Of a stretch of 64,000 nucleotides of DNA, positions 1 through 9,000 are shown one piece after another. Each line of letters opens with the position of its first letter. Position 1 is the first letter of the stretch. Source of the DNA: AP-15 sp963781215 (GTDB taxonomy: Bacteria; Pseudomonadota; Alphaproteobacteria; ATCC43930; CGMCC-115725). The notes under the pieces are model-generated. The model ran no database searches, was not told the origin of the DNA, and saw only the letters and a program-made list of their open reading frames with translations. The stretch is taken from contig CAWAFE010000028.1 of the NCBI GenBank assembly GCA_963781215.1, positions 1-64,000 on the forward strand, read 5' to 3'. The position numbers and the translations under genes were made by a program.

Positions 1-446
1 TTACGCTTTAGAGGCCGGTATGATCGTTATAAGCTCTTCCGCCTCAGTCGCCATACCTCACCTCTTGTGCCGTTCCGGAGCCGTCAAGAAAGCCGTCGCC
101 GCGCCGTAATAGCATTACGAGCCGTCTGGGGTGCTGACAACTAGTGGCCGGAGTGCCCCATCAACGCCCGAAGTCGCACGACGGCACGAGCGGCCGCTAT
201 GAGCCGACGGCGGTCTATCCGCGGTTGGCTCATGAACGGCGGCGGTGGGTGATTAGGCAACCTTCGCCAACCTCATGGCCAACGGCTAGGACGTGCCAAA
301 TACGGGTTCGATAACGTTCTCCAGTTGGAAAGAACGCGGCGTTTTGCGCGGCAGGTGCGGCGCATGTCGCACGATCGGCAAATCATGGTCTGGAAAACGC
401 GGGCGCTGTGTGCCAACGTTAGACAGGAACAATCGGAGATGTTGCC
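1..446. other. Leading intergenic region, no confident gene
   Basis: I see no conserved gene in this stretch. A 17-codon minus-strand frame (54 down to 1) begins with ATG, is preceded by a good GAGGTGAGG-like ribosome site and ends with TAA at the first bases of the window. It encodes MATEAEELITIIPASKA. It could be a tiny peptide or the leftover start of a truncated gene, and nothing in it identifies a function. The 3' part must hold the promoter of the plus-strand gene that follows, but I do not recognise clear -35/-10 boxes. Confidence 0.4.
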
Positions 447-1727
447 ATGAGCCCACTCGATGTCGCCGACACCACCATCACACCGGATCCACATGACGGT
501 ACGGTCGCCTATGTGCCGCCGCTCGAGCGCACGGCAGGACAGCCGGAGCCGTTCGCGGCGCATGGCGGCCTGTCCTATATGGCGTTCGACAAGGACGGCG
601 ATGCCGGAACCGCCGCGGCGCTCGAGGACGCGCTCGCCGAGATCGCCTCGGGCGAGAGCGAGCGCCTTACCGATATGCTCGATAAGACGCCGCCGGGCCC
701 GATCAAGACCAAATGGGGCCTTGGCTTCCGCAGCTACGACGAGTGCGTGGAGTACATCCGCCAGTCGAACAGCATCAAGGCCCCGCCGGGCGGCGTGGCA
801 TTGCCATTGCCCTATACGGTGTACGAGCGGCCGAGCTACTCCGTCGTGCCGTCCAACGCGATCTGGCGGGACCCGGCGCGCGCCGAGACAGCCATGATCC
901 TGCGCACCAACGAGCGGGGCAACCGGCGGCGGGACCTTTATTTCCCGCAGGTGCTGCGCGATGCGCGGCGGATCGGCGAGTACTACCCGGGCCTCTCGCC
1001 GAACAGCCCCGAATGCATGGACAAGCTCGGCGTGTCGCTGGCGCATCTCGAGTCCAAATGCACAAACATCTACGATGCGGATGAAGTGGAGCGGGTGTAC
1101 TACCCGGAGATCGAGAAGCTGCTGCTCGAGTTCTTCCCCGACGCGACCGATGCGCTGGTTTATAACCACGACGTCTTCGACAAGGACTACCAGGGCGACC
1201 GCACGGAGGATCAGGACGGCAAGAACCCGGGTGTCAACGCCAATTACGCCAATTTGGTGCACAACGACCTGAACGACAACAGCGGGCGCGTGCGCTGCCG
1301 CGAACTTCTGACGAAGAACTTGCGTAATTTCGGGCGCCAGCAGCACTACACCGAGGAAGAGGCCGACGCGAAGATGTCGCGGCGGTTCATGTCGATCAAT
1401 CTCGCCAAGCCGATCGAGACGGTCGAGCAGTTTCCGTTCGTGCTCTGCGCTTGGCCCTCCTTCGCCGACCAGCCGTACATCACCAACTACCGGATCTACG
1501 ACGACCGGGTCGGCGAGACCACCCGTTTTACGTACCGCCCGAACCATGAGTGGTACTGGTTCCCGCAGCAGAAGCCGACCGAGGTCTCGATGCTCAAATG
1601 CTATGACTCGGTGACCGACGGCTCGGTGTCGCGCTGGTCGTTTCATACCGCCTGCATCGATCCGACCGCGCCCATGAATGCGCGCTGCCGCAAGAACGTC
1701 GTGGTCCGATCCTTTGTCTTCTTCTAG
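447..1727 (+). CDS. CmcJ/NvfI family oxidoreductase (hydroxylase/desaturase AsaB-like)
   Basis: A 426-residue protein that resembles the CmcJ/NvfI (AsaB-like) family, whose members act as hydroxylases, methyltransferases or desaturases in secondary metabolism. Hallmarks are the central VYNHDVFDKDY segment (about residue 235), the VHNDLNDNSGR segment (about 270) that matches the family His-x-Asp region, and a C-terminal block with NHEWYWFPQQKPTEVSMLK, CYDS and a RSFVFF ending that matches the usual YYFP...LLKxYDS...VRxLVFF pattern. The ATG at 447 is preceded by CGGAGATG at good spacing. It stands alone on its strand and is followed by a strong palindrome that may end transcription. It is longer than many family members because of an N-terminal extension of about 100 residues. 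The substrate cannot be inferred from context. Confidence 0.75.
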   Translation: MSPLDVADTTITPDPHDGTVAYVPPLERTAGQPEPFAAHGGLSYMAFDKDGDAGTAAALEDALAEIASGESERLTDMLDKTPPGPIKTKWGLGFRSYDECVEYIRQSNSIKAPPGGVALPLPYTVYERPSYSVVPSNAIWRDPARAETAMILRTNERGNRRRDLYFPQVLRDARRIGEYYPGLSPNSPECMDKLGVSLAHLESKCTNIYDADEVERVYYPEIEKLLLEFFPDATDALVYNHDVFDKDYQGDRTEDQDGKNPGVNANYANLVHNDLNDNSGRVRCRELLTKNLRNFGRQQHYTEEEADAKMSRRFMSINLAKPIETVEQFPFVLCAWPSFADQPYITNYRIYDDRVGETTRFTYRPNHEWYWFPQQKPTEVSMLKCYDSVTDGSVSRWSFHTACIDPTAPMNARCRKNVVVRSFVFF

Positions 1728-1743
1728 TCCCTCACCCGAGTTC

Positions 1744-1827
1744 GTGACCCGCAGGATATGAAACTGACGGGCATGGCCGGGCTAAGCCCGGCCATGCATG
1801 GGCCCGCCGGACAAGCCCGCGGGTCAC
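1744..1827. repeat. Compound palindrome, REP-like, possible terminator
   Basis: Two nested inverted repeats lie 17 bases after the stop of the preceding gene. The inner one (1771-1797) is a perfect 13-bp stem, GCATGGCCGGGCT, around a single central base. The outer pair is GTGACCCGCAGG at 1744-1755 and CCCGCGGGTCAC at 1816-1827, matching at 11 of 12 positions. There is no T-run right after it, so it is either a REP-type extragenic palindrome or a factor-independent terminator of poor form. Its position just past a stop codon suits both. Confidence 0.6.
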
Positions 1828-2141
1828 GGCGGGGGGCGCGCACGGCTTTTGTTTTTTGTCAGGAAGACGGGGAGAAGCAACCGGCAAGAGGAAGCCGACA
1901 TCGGTATCGTAATACTTGACGACCGGAAGAACGATCAGGGCGCCATATCGTCGGCGAAGGGCCTCTGCCAGGGTAGGGTTGCGGCCAGACGGTTGCCCCG
2001 CGTCTGGCCGATGACCGCTATCGTTAAGGCTTCTTGGATGCCTGCCGCTGAAGAATGACGCCACGCGCTCGGGCGGCAGGCATTCGAGAAGGCTCGGGGG
2101 AGGAAACCGCGGGCCGGAAGGGCTCCGGCGGTGCGGCGCAT
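1828..2141. other. Unassigned stretch between palindrome and transposase remnant
   Basis: No gene recognised. Minus-strand frames stay open through here, but the residue composition (Arg/Pro/Ser-rich, no domain) looks like chance coding in GC-rich DNA. It probably holds the 3' end of the IS91-like element, although I could not define its boundary. Confidence 0.35.
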
Positions 2142-3597
2142 TCATGTTATGGGGATTTGGGTACCGCTGCCGGTGGGGTTCGGTGCGAGTGTTGTGATTG
2201 CCGGGTTGCGTCGGCGGCATGAGCTGGCATCGTTGGGGCGTGCAAGGGCCTGTCGAGGTTCGGGCGGAGGAGCCGAGCAGGTGGGATGGCCGATAACTGC
2301 GGCGACTGGTCGAGCGAGGCTGTGGCCGGTCGAAGGCAGCGGCACTTGTGGTCGGGGTTCGGGCTTGGCGACCGGGCGACGGCGCTCATGAGGTGTCGAT
2401 CCTGATCGGGCTCGTCGGTCGATTCGCGGCGTCGAGCCGCGCTCGAAGGTCTCGATGATGATCATGCGGCCGCCGCAGCAGGGGCATGGGTGCGCGAGTG
2501 CCTGTGGTCGGCTCGTCGCGCTGCTGTCGGCCTCGGCCGGCTCGCTCTGTGGCGTCGGCACGTTGAGCAGTTGGCGGGCTCGGGCGATGTTCTCGGCGCG
2601 GCCGCCATTGGCGAAAGGCCATAGTGGCGGATGCGGTGGAAGCCGCCGGGCAGGACGTGGATGAGGAAGCGGCGGATGAACTCGTCGATGGCGAGTGTCA
2701 TCGACCTTGTAGCGCGCTCGGCGTCCGTTGGCGCGGTAGTCCTTCCACTTGAAGGTGACGCCGTTGTCGTCGAAGGCGATGAGCCGGCTGTTGGCGATGG
2801 CGACGCGGTGGGTGTAGCGCGAGAGGTAGGCCAGCACCGCCTCGGGCCCGCCGAACGGTCGCTTGGCATAGACGACCCACTCGGCCTTGCGCAGCGGCGC
2901 CAGATACGCGGCGAACGCCGCAGGCTCGGCCAGCGGGCGTGATCGCCGAAGAACTGCAGGCGGCCGGCGTCGTGGGCGGCCGACGAGCTTCTCCAGGAAC
3001 AGCCGGCGGAACAGCCGCGAGAGCACGCGCACGGGGAGGAAGAAGCCGGGCCGGCATGAGATCCAACGCTGGCCGTCCGGCGAGATGCCGCCGCCCGGCA
3101 CGATGATATGGACATGCGGATGATGGGTGAGCGCCGAGCCCCAGGTGTGCAGCACGGCGGTGAGGCCGATCCGGGCGCCGAGGTGCTTGGGGTCGGCGGC
3201 GATGGTGATGAGCGTCTCGGCCGCGGCCTTGAACAGGAGGTCGTAGATGACGGCCTTGTTCTGGTAGGCGATGTCGCCGATCGCGGCCGGCAGGGTGAAC
3301 ACGACGTGGTAGTAGGGCACGGGCAACAGCTCGGCTTGCGCGCTCGGCCAGCCATTCCTTGGCGGCGATGGCCTGGCACTTCGGGCAATGCCGGTTGCGG
3401 CAGGAGTTGTAGGCGATGTGCATGTGCGCGCAGTTCTCGCAGCGCGCGACATGGCCGCCGAGAGCCGCCGTGCGGCAGCTCTCGATGGCCGACATGACCT
3501 TCAGCTGGCCGAGGCTCACATGACCGGCGTTGGCTCTGCGCCACGCCGGTCCGTGGCTGCGGAAGATATCTGCGACCTCGAGCGACGGGCGCGACAA
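2142..3597 (-). pseudogene. IS91 family transposase, frameshifted
   Basis: Reading down from 3597, the N-terminus (MSRPSLEVADIF) and the Cys-rich zinc-binding region (CENCAH then CRNRHCPKCQ) are in one frame. Near 3340 the homology moves to a second frame carrying PVPYYHVVFTLP, the HPHVHIIVPGGG HUH motif and LSRYTHRVAIANSRL with the catalytic Tyr region. A short stretch near 2940-2975 (AAHDAGRLQFFGDHA) is in a third frame, and another near 2600-2700 (IDEFIRRFLIHVLPGGFHRI) likewise. The C-terminal CPCCGGRMIIIETF block returns to the second frame. At least four indels are needed to restore one protein, so this is a dead copy or an error-rich stretch of assembly. The family is IS91 rolling-circle transposases (HUH endonucleases). 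Confidence 0.8.
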
Positions 3598-3610
3598 GAG
3601 CGCCCGCGCT

Positions 3611-4477
3611 TTACGCGGGCGGCTTCACCCCCTTGGCGAGGTGCTCGAGCGGGCTCGTGACCTCGCCCAGCGCCTTGAGGGCGACGCGCGTGTAGAGCGC
3701 CGTCGTATCGAGCTTCTTGTGCCCGAGCAGCACCTGGATCACGCGAATGTCGGTCTTCTGCTCGAGCAGATGCGTGGCGAAGCTGTGCCGCAGCGTGTGC
3801 AGCGGACGGGCTTGTCGATCTCGGCCATCCGCGCTGCGGCATGGCAGGCCCGGTTGAGCTGGCGCGTCGTGAGCGGGTTGACCGGGTTCTGCCCCGGAAA
3901 CAGCCAGCCCTGCGGCCGCGCCTACCCTCCACCAGGCCCGCAGCAGATCGAGGAGATGCTGCGACAGCATCACGTATCGATCCTTGCGGCCCTTGCCTTG
4001 CTCGACGCGGATGACCATGCGGGCGCTGTCGATGTCGGCGACCTTGAGCGAGATGACCTCGGAGGCGCGCAAGCCCGCCCCGTAGGCAATGCTCAGCGCC
4101 GCCTTGTACTTGAGGCCCGGCGCCGCATCCAGCAGACGCGCCACCTCCTCCGGGCTCAACACGACCGGCAGCCGCCGCGGCTCCCGGACGAACGGCAAGT
4201 AGGCCACGAGTTCCGGCCTGCGCAACGTCACCATGAAGAGGAACCGCAGCGCCGTCATGGTGTGGTTGATGGTCGGCACGCCAGCGCCGGTGGACACCAG
4301 ATGCAGCTGATAGCGGCGTAAATCCTCGAAGCTCGCCGTGTCCGGCGAAGCGCCGAGGAAGGCGCTGAAACCCTTCACGGCGCGGATGTAGCCTTCCTGC
4401 GTCCGAGGCGCGAACCTGCGCATCGTCATATCTTCGATCATGCGCCGGCGTAACGGACTGATGGGTGCCTCGGTCAT
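3611..4477 (-). CDS. Tyrosine recombinase/integrase (two compensating frameshifts)
   Basis: A tyrosine recombinase of about 288 residues. It has an N-terminal SAM-like core-binding domain (about residues 1-95) and a catalytic domain with the first Arg in YGAGLRASEVISLK, HTLRHSFATHLLE (His-x-x-Arg), LLGHKKLDTTALYT (second His and nucleophile Tyr). The start at 4477 is supported by AGGGAGC seven bases upstream. Between about 3930 and 3800 the residues do not look like an integrase, but the next frame does (GWLFPGQNPVNPLTTRQLN). The gene therefore carries one indel and a second that restores the frame, replacing roughly 40 residues just before the His-x-x-Arg motif. It may be inactive or the indels may be assembly errors. 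It lies upstream of the IS91-like transposase and probably belongs to that element. Confidence 0.75.
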   Translation of the reverse strand: MTEAPISPLRRRMIEDMTMRRFAPRTQEGYIRAVKGFSAFLGASPDTASFEDLRRYQLHLVSTGAGVPTINHTMTALRFLFMVTLRRPELVAYLPFVREPRRLPVVLSPEEVARLLDAAPGLKYKAALSIAYGAGLRASEVISLKVADIDSARMVIRVEQGKGRKDRYVMLSQHLLDLLRAWWRVGAAAGLAVSGAEPGQPAHDAPAQPGLPCRSADGRDRQARPLHTLRHSFATHLLEQKTDIRVIQVLLGHKKLDTTALYTRVALKALGEVTSPLEHLAKGVKPPA

Positions 4478-4733
4478 GGGATGCTCCCTGAGGTCAGGTT
4501 GAACACCCCAATCCTCAGACAGCACGCGCCTATGCCGTCACTGCGCTGCCAGTCCCCCCATGCATGAACTTGCGCGCCGCGCTACCGCGAGAGCGGTTTA
4601 GTCCATCGAGGCTGCGCAGCCGTTGGCGCGTTCAGCGAAGACCCTAATCCGGCCGCTGAGCGGACATCAGCGTCTGCGTTTGCTAAACCCGAATTTGCCC
4701 CTTCCGGACTTCGCCGCGGTCATTCGCGCCTCC

Positions 4734-5486
4734 TCAGATCGCCAGATAGCCGCCGTCCACTGTTACCGTGCTGCCGGTTACCCAGCGCGATTCGTCAGAG
4801 GCAAGAAACAGCACCGCGCCCTCGAGATCGTCGGGCTGGCCGAGGCGGCCGAGCGGGATCACCGCTTCTGTCGCACGCCGTGCTTCGGGGTCGGCATAGC
4901 TCGCGCGCGTAAGCCCGGTCAGCGTTGGGCCGGGCGCGATCGCATTGACGCGGATGCCGTGCGCCGCAAGATCGACTGCCATCGCATGCGTCAGGGAGCG
5001 TGCTCCGCCCTTCGAGGCGACATAGGCGGCGCGCTCCGGCCGCGCCACCTCGGCGAGCTGCGAGGTCACGTTGATGATGCTGCCGCCGCCCTGCTTGACC
5101 ATTTGCCGAGCCGCCGCCTGCCCGACGTGAAACATGCCGGTCAGATTGACCGCGATGATGCGGTCCCAAGTCTCGGGATCAACATCCAAGAAATTGAGCC
5201 GGTGGCTGATCCCGGCCGATTCGAGCACGATATCGAGCCGGCCGAATTCGCGCACGACAGCGGCAACGGCCGCATCGACCGCCAAACGGTCGCGCACGTC
5301 GAGAGCCGATGCCGCTGCCCGCCCGCCGGCAACACGAATCCGAGCAGCGGTAGTCTCGGCCGCCGCGCCGTCGCGGTCGGTGCAGAACACCGCCGCGCCC
5401 TCGCGTGCCAGCGCCTCGGCCCCGGCGCCTCCGATGCCGCCTCCCGCTCCCGCAACCAGCGCCACTTTCCCTGCGACCCGCCCCAT
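4734..5486 (-). CDS. SDR family NAD(P)-dependent oxidoreductase
   Basis: A 250-residue classical short-chain dehydrogenase/reductase. The N-terminal Rossmann motif is VAGAGGGIGGAG (a G-x-x-x-G-x-G variant), the adenine-binding acidic pair is in LDVRDR, catalytic Ser is in NVTSQL, and the YVASK catalytic motif is intact. It ends with the family's usual VTGSTVTVDGGY. The start at 5486 is chosen over an upstream one because GGGAGGGCGGC lies directly before it and because the protein then begins MGRVAGKVALV, as is usual for the family. NNAG is replaced by ESAG. The substrate is unknown. It stands apart from its neighbours, with the acyl-CoA dehydrogenase gene 200 bases upstream on the same strand. 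Confidence 0.85.
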   Translation of the reverse strand: MGRVAGKVALVAGAGGGIGGAGAEALAREGAAVFCTDRDGAAAETTAARIRVAGGRAAASALDVRDRLAVDAAVAAVVREFGRLDIVLESAGISHRLNFLDVDPETWDRIIAVNLTGMFHVGQAAARQMVKQGGGSIINVTSQLAEVARPERAAYVASKGGARSLTHAMAVDLAAHGIRVNAIAPGPTLTGLTRASYADPEARRATEAVIPLGRLGQPDDLEGAVLFLASDESRWVTGSTVTVDGGYLAI

Positions 5487-5691
5487 GCCGCCCTCCCGTA
5501 ATGCCGTCCTCGCGTTTCTACCATGAGGCCGGGGAGCCGGCGCGCTGGACAACGCCTGGGGTCATGCAGGAATTGAATCAAGCGCACGTTGCACACCCAA
5601 GACCAAGCCTGGAAATCGGTCTAATCGGTCGGGTGCTCGCCCGCGCGGGTCCCTCCTGTGGACTACCGGGACAAGCCCCCGAGACGTACGG

Positions 5692-6933
5692 TCACGCCCC
5701 TGCGGCACCGCCCCGCTGCCCGTCCAAGCCAAGTGCCGCCTCCCAGGCCTGCTGCATCGCGATCTCCTGAGTCCACGGGCGCATCAGCGCCGCAGCTCGC
5801 GCGTCGCGTGCATAGCGCTCGAGCGGATAGCGCTTGAGGAAGGCCCGTCCGCCACAGACACGGATCGCCTCCTGGGTGACCACGACCACTGCGCGTTGCA
5901 CGGTGACGTGCGCCGCCCGGGCGCGCTGGACCGCCTCCAGCGGAGGATCGACCTGGGCCTCCGAGATTGCTCGGTAGTAGAGCGCGCGGGCGGTTTCGAT
6001 CGCAAAGAGCATCTCCGCTATCGCATGACCTTTCGCCGCGATTTCGGTGTGCGGGATCGGCGCGCCCGGCATCCGGCCAGTCAGGTAGGCGAGGGCATCG
6101 TCCTAGGCCGCTTGCATGAGCCCGAGGAAAGTCGCGGAGAAGCTCAGGAAGAGGTGGGGGAAGGCGTTGTACATCGCCCCGAACAGGCCGGGCGGCAGCA
6201 CCTCCGCGTCGTCGGGGACGAACACGTTCTCGAGCAACATGTCGCGACTGACCGTGGCGCGCATCCCCATCGGATCCCAGTCGCCGGAGAAGGATACACC
6301 CGGCGCGTCCTTGGGAACCTGGAGATACAGGGTGCGCTCGATCCAGGGCTCGTCGCCGAGCCGGATGGCAGGGGTGGCGTAATACGGGGCGCAGCCCGCC
6401 AGAGAGACGAAAAACTTCCGCCCGTTGACCACATAGCCGCCATCAACCTTGCGCGCGGTGGTGCCGAAGCGCCGGCCGCCCACGCCGAGCCTGGTATCGG
6501 TCTCGCCCTGCTCCACCGGCTCGCTGTGCGGCTGTCCGTAGAAGGCGCCGTCCTCCACGACCTCGCGGAACTTGGCGGCCCGGAGCGTCTCGTGGCGTTC
6601 GCGCACGGCCGGAGGCATCGGCATGCTATCGGCAATCGGGCCCATCATCAGCATCGTGAGGCAGTGCATGTTGAAGGTGAGCGCCGTGGAGGCATTGCCC
6701 TGCGCAAGCTGCTCCGCCACCAGGCAGTAGGTTTCGTAGTCAGCCCCGAGCCCACCGTAGCGTTCGGGCACGCACAAGCCGAGGAACCCTTCGGTGCGGA
6801 GATCGGCATAGTCGTCGAAAGGAAAGGACGCGTCGCGGTCGTGGCGGTCGGCGCGCGGGGCGAAGCGCTCGCGGGCCAGACGGGCCGCGAGCGCGATCAA
6901 CTCGCGCTGCCGTGAGGAAGGCTGGAGGTGCAT
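5692..6933 (-). pseudogene. Acyl-CoA dehydrogenase interrupted by in-frame TAG
   Basis: A family-length acyl-CoA dehydrogenase frame (about 413 codons) broken by one TAG at 6103-6105. The upstream part carries the N-terminal helices, RYGGLGADYETYCLVAEQLA and the substrate/FAD-binding middle domain (GYVVNGRKFFVSLAG, DWDPMGMRATVSRD). After the stop the same frame continues without a shift into the C-terminal helical domain with VCGGRAFLKRYPLERYARDA, the usual FAD-contacting Gly-Gly and Arg region. The ATG at 6933 is preceded by GGTGAG; a GTG lies four codons upstream. With the stop, the protein would lose the C-terminal helical bundle that holds FAD and the active site, so it should be inactive. 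A single point change or a base-call error could explain the TAG. Confidence 0.8.
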
Positions 6934-7216
6934 CAAAGGGCTCACCGCGCTGACCAGATTTGCGTTAGTCTAATAAGCCATCTCGCAAGACCTGACTTCA
7001 AGGCCCGGCGGGCTCCACCTGCCGTCGCAAAGGAAACGCATACGGTCTCAGCGGGGGGCAGCCGCGGGCTTGATCGCGCCTGGCCCGGGATAGCGCTTGA
7101 CGACAGCGGCGGAGCGAGGATGAGGATTGGGGCGAGGCCAAGCATTGAGAGGGTTGATCGCCTCGGCCTGATCTTGACTAGCCCGGCGTCGCCGGCTGGG
7201 GCAGGAGCACCAGGAC

Positions 7217-8819
7217 ATGCAAACCTACGATTACATTGTTGTCGGCGCCGGTTCGGCCGGCGCGGCCGTCGCGAACCGGCTATCGGCAGAACCGCGCAAC
7301 AAGGTGCTGTTGCTCGAGGCCGGTCGGGCCAGCCATCCCTGGTCGCTTCATTCCGATCGGAATGGCCCGGCTGATCACCAATCCCGCAGCCAACTGGCTC
7401 TATTCCTCCGAGCCTGAGGCGAGCACCAACGGCCGCCGGCTCCCGGTGCCGCGCGGCAAACTGCTCGGCGGTTCCAGCTCGATTAACGGGATGGTGTTTG
7501 TCCGCGGCCAGGCCCAGGACTTCGATACCTGGGCGCAGATGGGCAACCGCGGCTGGAGCTACGCCGAGGTCCTGCCCTTCTTTAAGCGCATGGAAAGCTA
7601 TGCCGGCGCGGGCGACGACGCCCTTCGCGGTCGCGAGGGCCCGCTGCGCGTCACCAATCCGGAACCGCGCGATCCGCTCTTCGCGACGATCATCAAGGCA
7701 GCAGCGGAGGTCGGCATCCGGCACAACCCGGATTATAACGGCACCAGCCAGGAAGGCATCGCGATGAGCCAGGCGACGATTGCCGCCGGCCGCCGCATGA
7801 GCACGGCCCGCTGCTATCTCGATCCGGTCCGCAACCGCCGGAACCTGCATATCGAGACCGAGGCTTTGACCGAGGGGCTGGTGCTCGATGGCAAGCGCTG
7901 CACCGGCGTCCGCTATTCCGTCGCCGGCGAGGTGCGTGAAGCTCGGGCGGGGCGCGCGGTCGTGGTCAGCGCCGGCGCGTTCAACTCGCCGCAATTGCTG
8001 GAGTTATCCGGCATCGGCCAGCCCGAACGCCTGCGCAATCTCGGCATCGAGGTGCGCCATGAGCTGCCCGGCGTCGGCGAGAATTTGCGCGACCATTACG
8101 TTCCGCGCACCCGCTGGCTGGTCGGCAAAAAGGGCGTCACTTTCAACGATCGGGGGCGCGGCCTCGGCCTGGCGCACCAAGTGCTGCGCTACGCGCTGTT
8201 CCGGCAGGGGATGCTGGCGATGACGGGCGCCCCGATCCGCGCGTTCGTGTGCTCGCGCGAGGGCCTGGAGGCGCCGGACCTGATGCTGGGTTGGATCCCG
8301 ATGCTGACCGAACCCAGCCCGCGAGGCCCGAGGATATCGCGGCAGTCCGGTCTGACCCTTTACGCGCACGCGATGCGCCCGGAGAGCAAGGGACACGTTC
8401 ACATAACCGCGGCCGACGTGCGCCAACCGCCGGCGATAAACTTCAATTTTCTGTCGTCGCCGCCCGATGCAGAGCTGACGGTGCGCGCGGTCCGCATCGC
8501 CCGCGCGATCATGACCGCTCCCGCCATGACGCCCTTTCAGGTAAGCGAAGTGGCACCGGGTGCCGATCGGACCACCGATGACGAAATCCTCGACTGGGTG
8601 AAGAAGGCGGCAGAAACCACCTACCACCCGGTCGGCACTTGCAAGATGGGGTCCGACCCGATGGCAGTCGTCGATGCCCAGCTTCGCGTCCATGGCATTG
8701 CGGGCCTGCGGGTCGCCGATGCCTCGATCATGCCGACGCTGACATCGGGCAATACCAATGCACCGTCGATCATGATCGGCGAAAAGGCGGCAGACATGGT
8801 GCTGAATGCCTCACCCTGA
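7217..8819 (+). pseudogene. GMC family oxidoreductase (choline dehydrogenase-like), one frameshift
   Basis: Glucose-methanol-choline type flavoprotein. From ATG 7217 the FAD Rossmann motif VVGAGSAGAAVANRLS is in one frame. Around 7340-7355 the homology moves to the next frame, starting IPIGMARLITNPAANWLYS, and continues to the end. Downstream are the second GMC signature (PRGKLLGGSSSINGMVFVRG), SAGAFNSPQLLELSGIG, and the catalytic region TTYHPVGTCKMG followed by SGNTNAPSIMIGEKAADM. One single-base indel would restore a protein of about 533 residues. Family members oxidise alcohols or polyols (choline, PEG, aryl alcohols); the substrate cannot be told here. It is divergent from the acyl-CoA dehydrogenase gene, with about 280 bases between them. 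Confidence 0.85.
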
Positions 8820-9000
8820 CCATCCTTGAACGCGAACGACCGGTTTCGGCGCCAAGCTGCCGATGCAACCGGGCGCGCGCAAACAGGACGAGACTTGGCC
8901 CGAACCGCCCTCTATCGCCGCCAACGGCGCAGCGCGCAGCGATAGCGCCGGCACCATATCTGCAGAATGGGGCATCCAAACTCCTTGATGCATCGCGGAC

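Larger units (their letters stand above)
2142..4525 (-). mobile_element. Decayed IS91-like element with adjacent tyrosine recombinase
   Basis: A minus-strand pair: a tyrosine recombinase gene (stop at 3611) followed 14 bases later by a Y1/IS91-type transposase reading frame (start at 3597). A small integrase next to an IS91-type transposase is a known arrangement for this group. Both genes contain frame disruptions, so the copy is probably inactive. I could not define the element ends; the limits given are those of the coding remnants. IS91 elements lack classical inverted repeats, which fits the absence of any I could see. Confidence 0.6.

Noticed and set aside
1..54. 17-residue minus-strand peptide gene with a good ribosome site
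   Set aside because: Too short to support, at the window edge, and without a recognisable partner; mentioned only in the intergenic entry.
1732..2220. 162-codon minus-strand frame
   Set aside because: Covers the compound palindrome and has no domain; residue use is like other antisense or random frames here.
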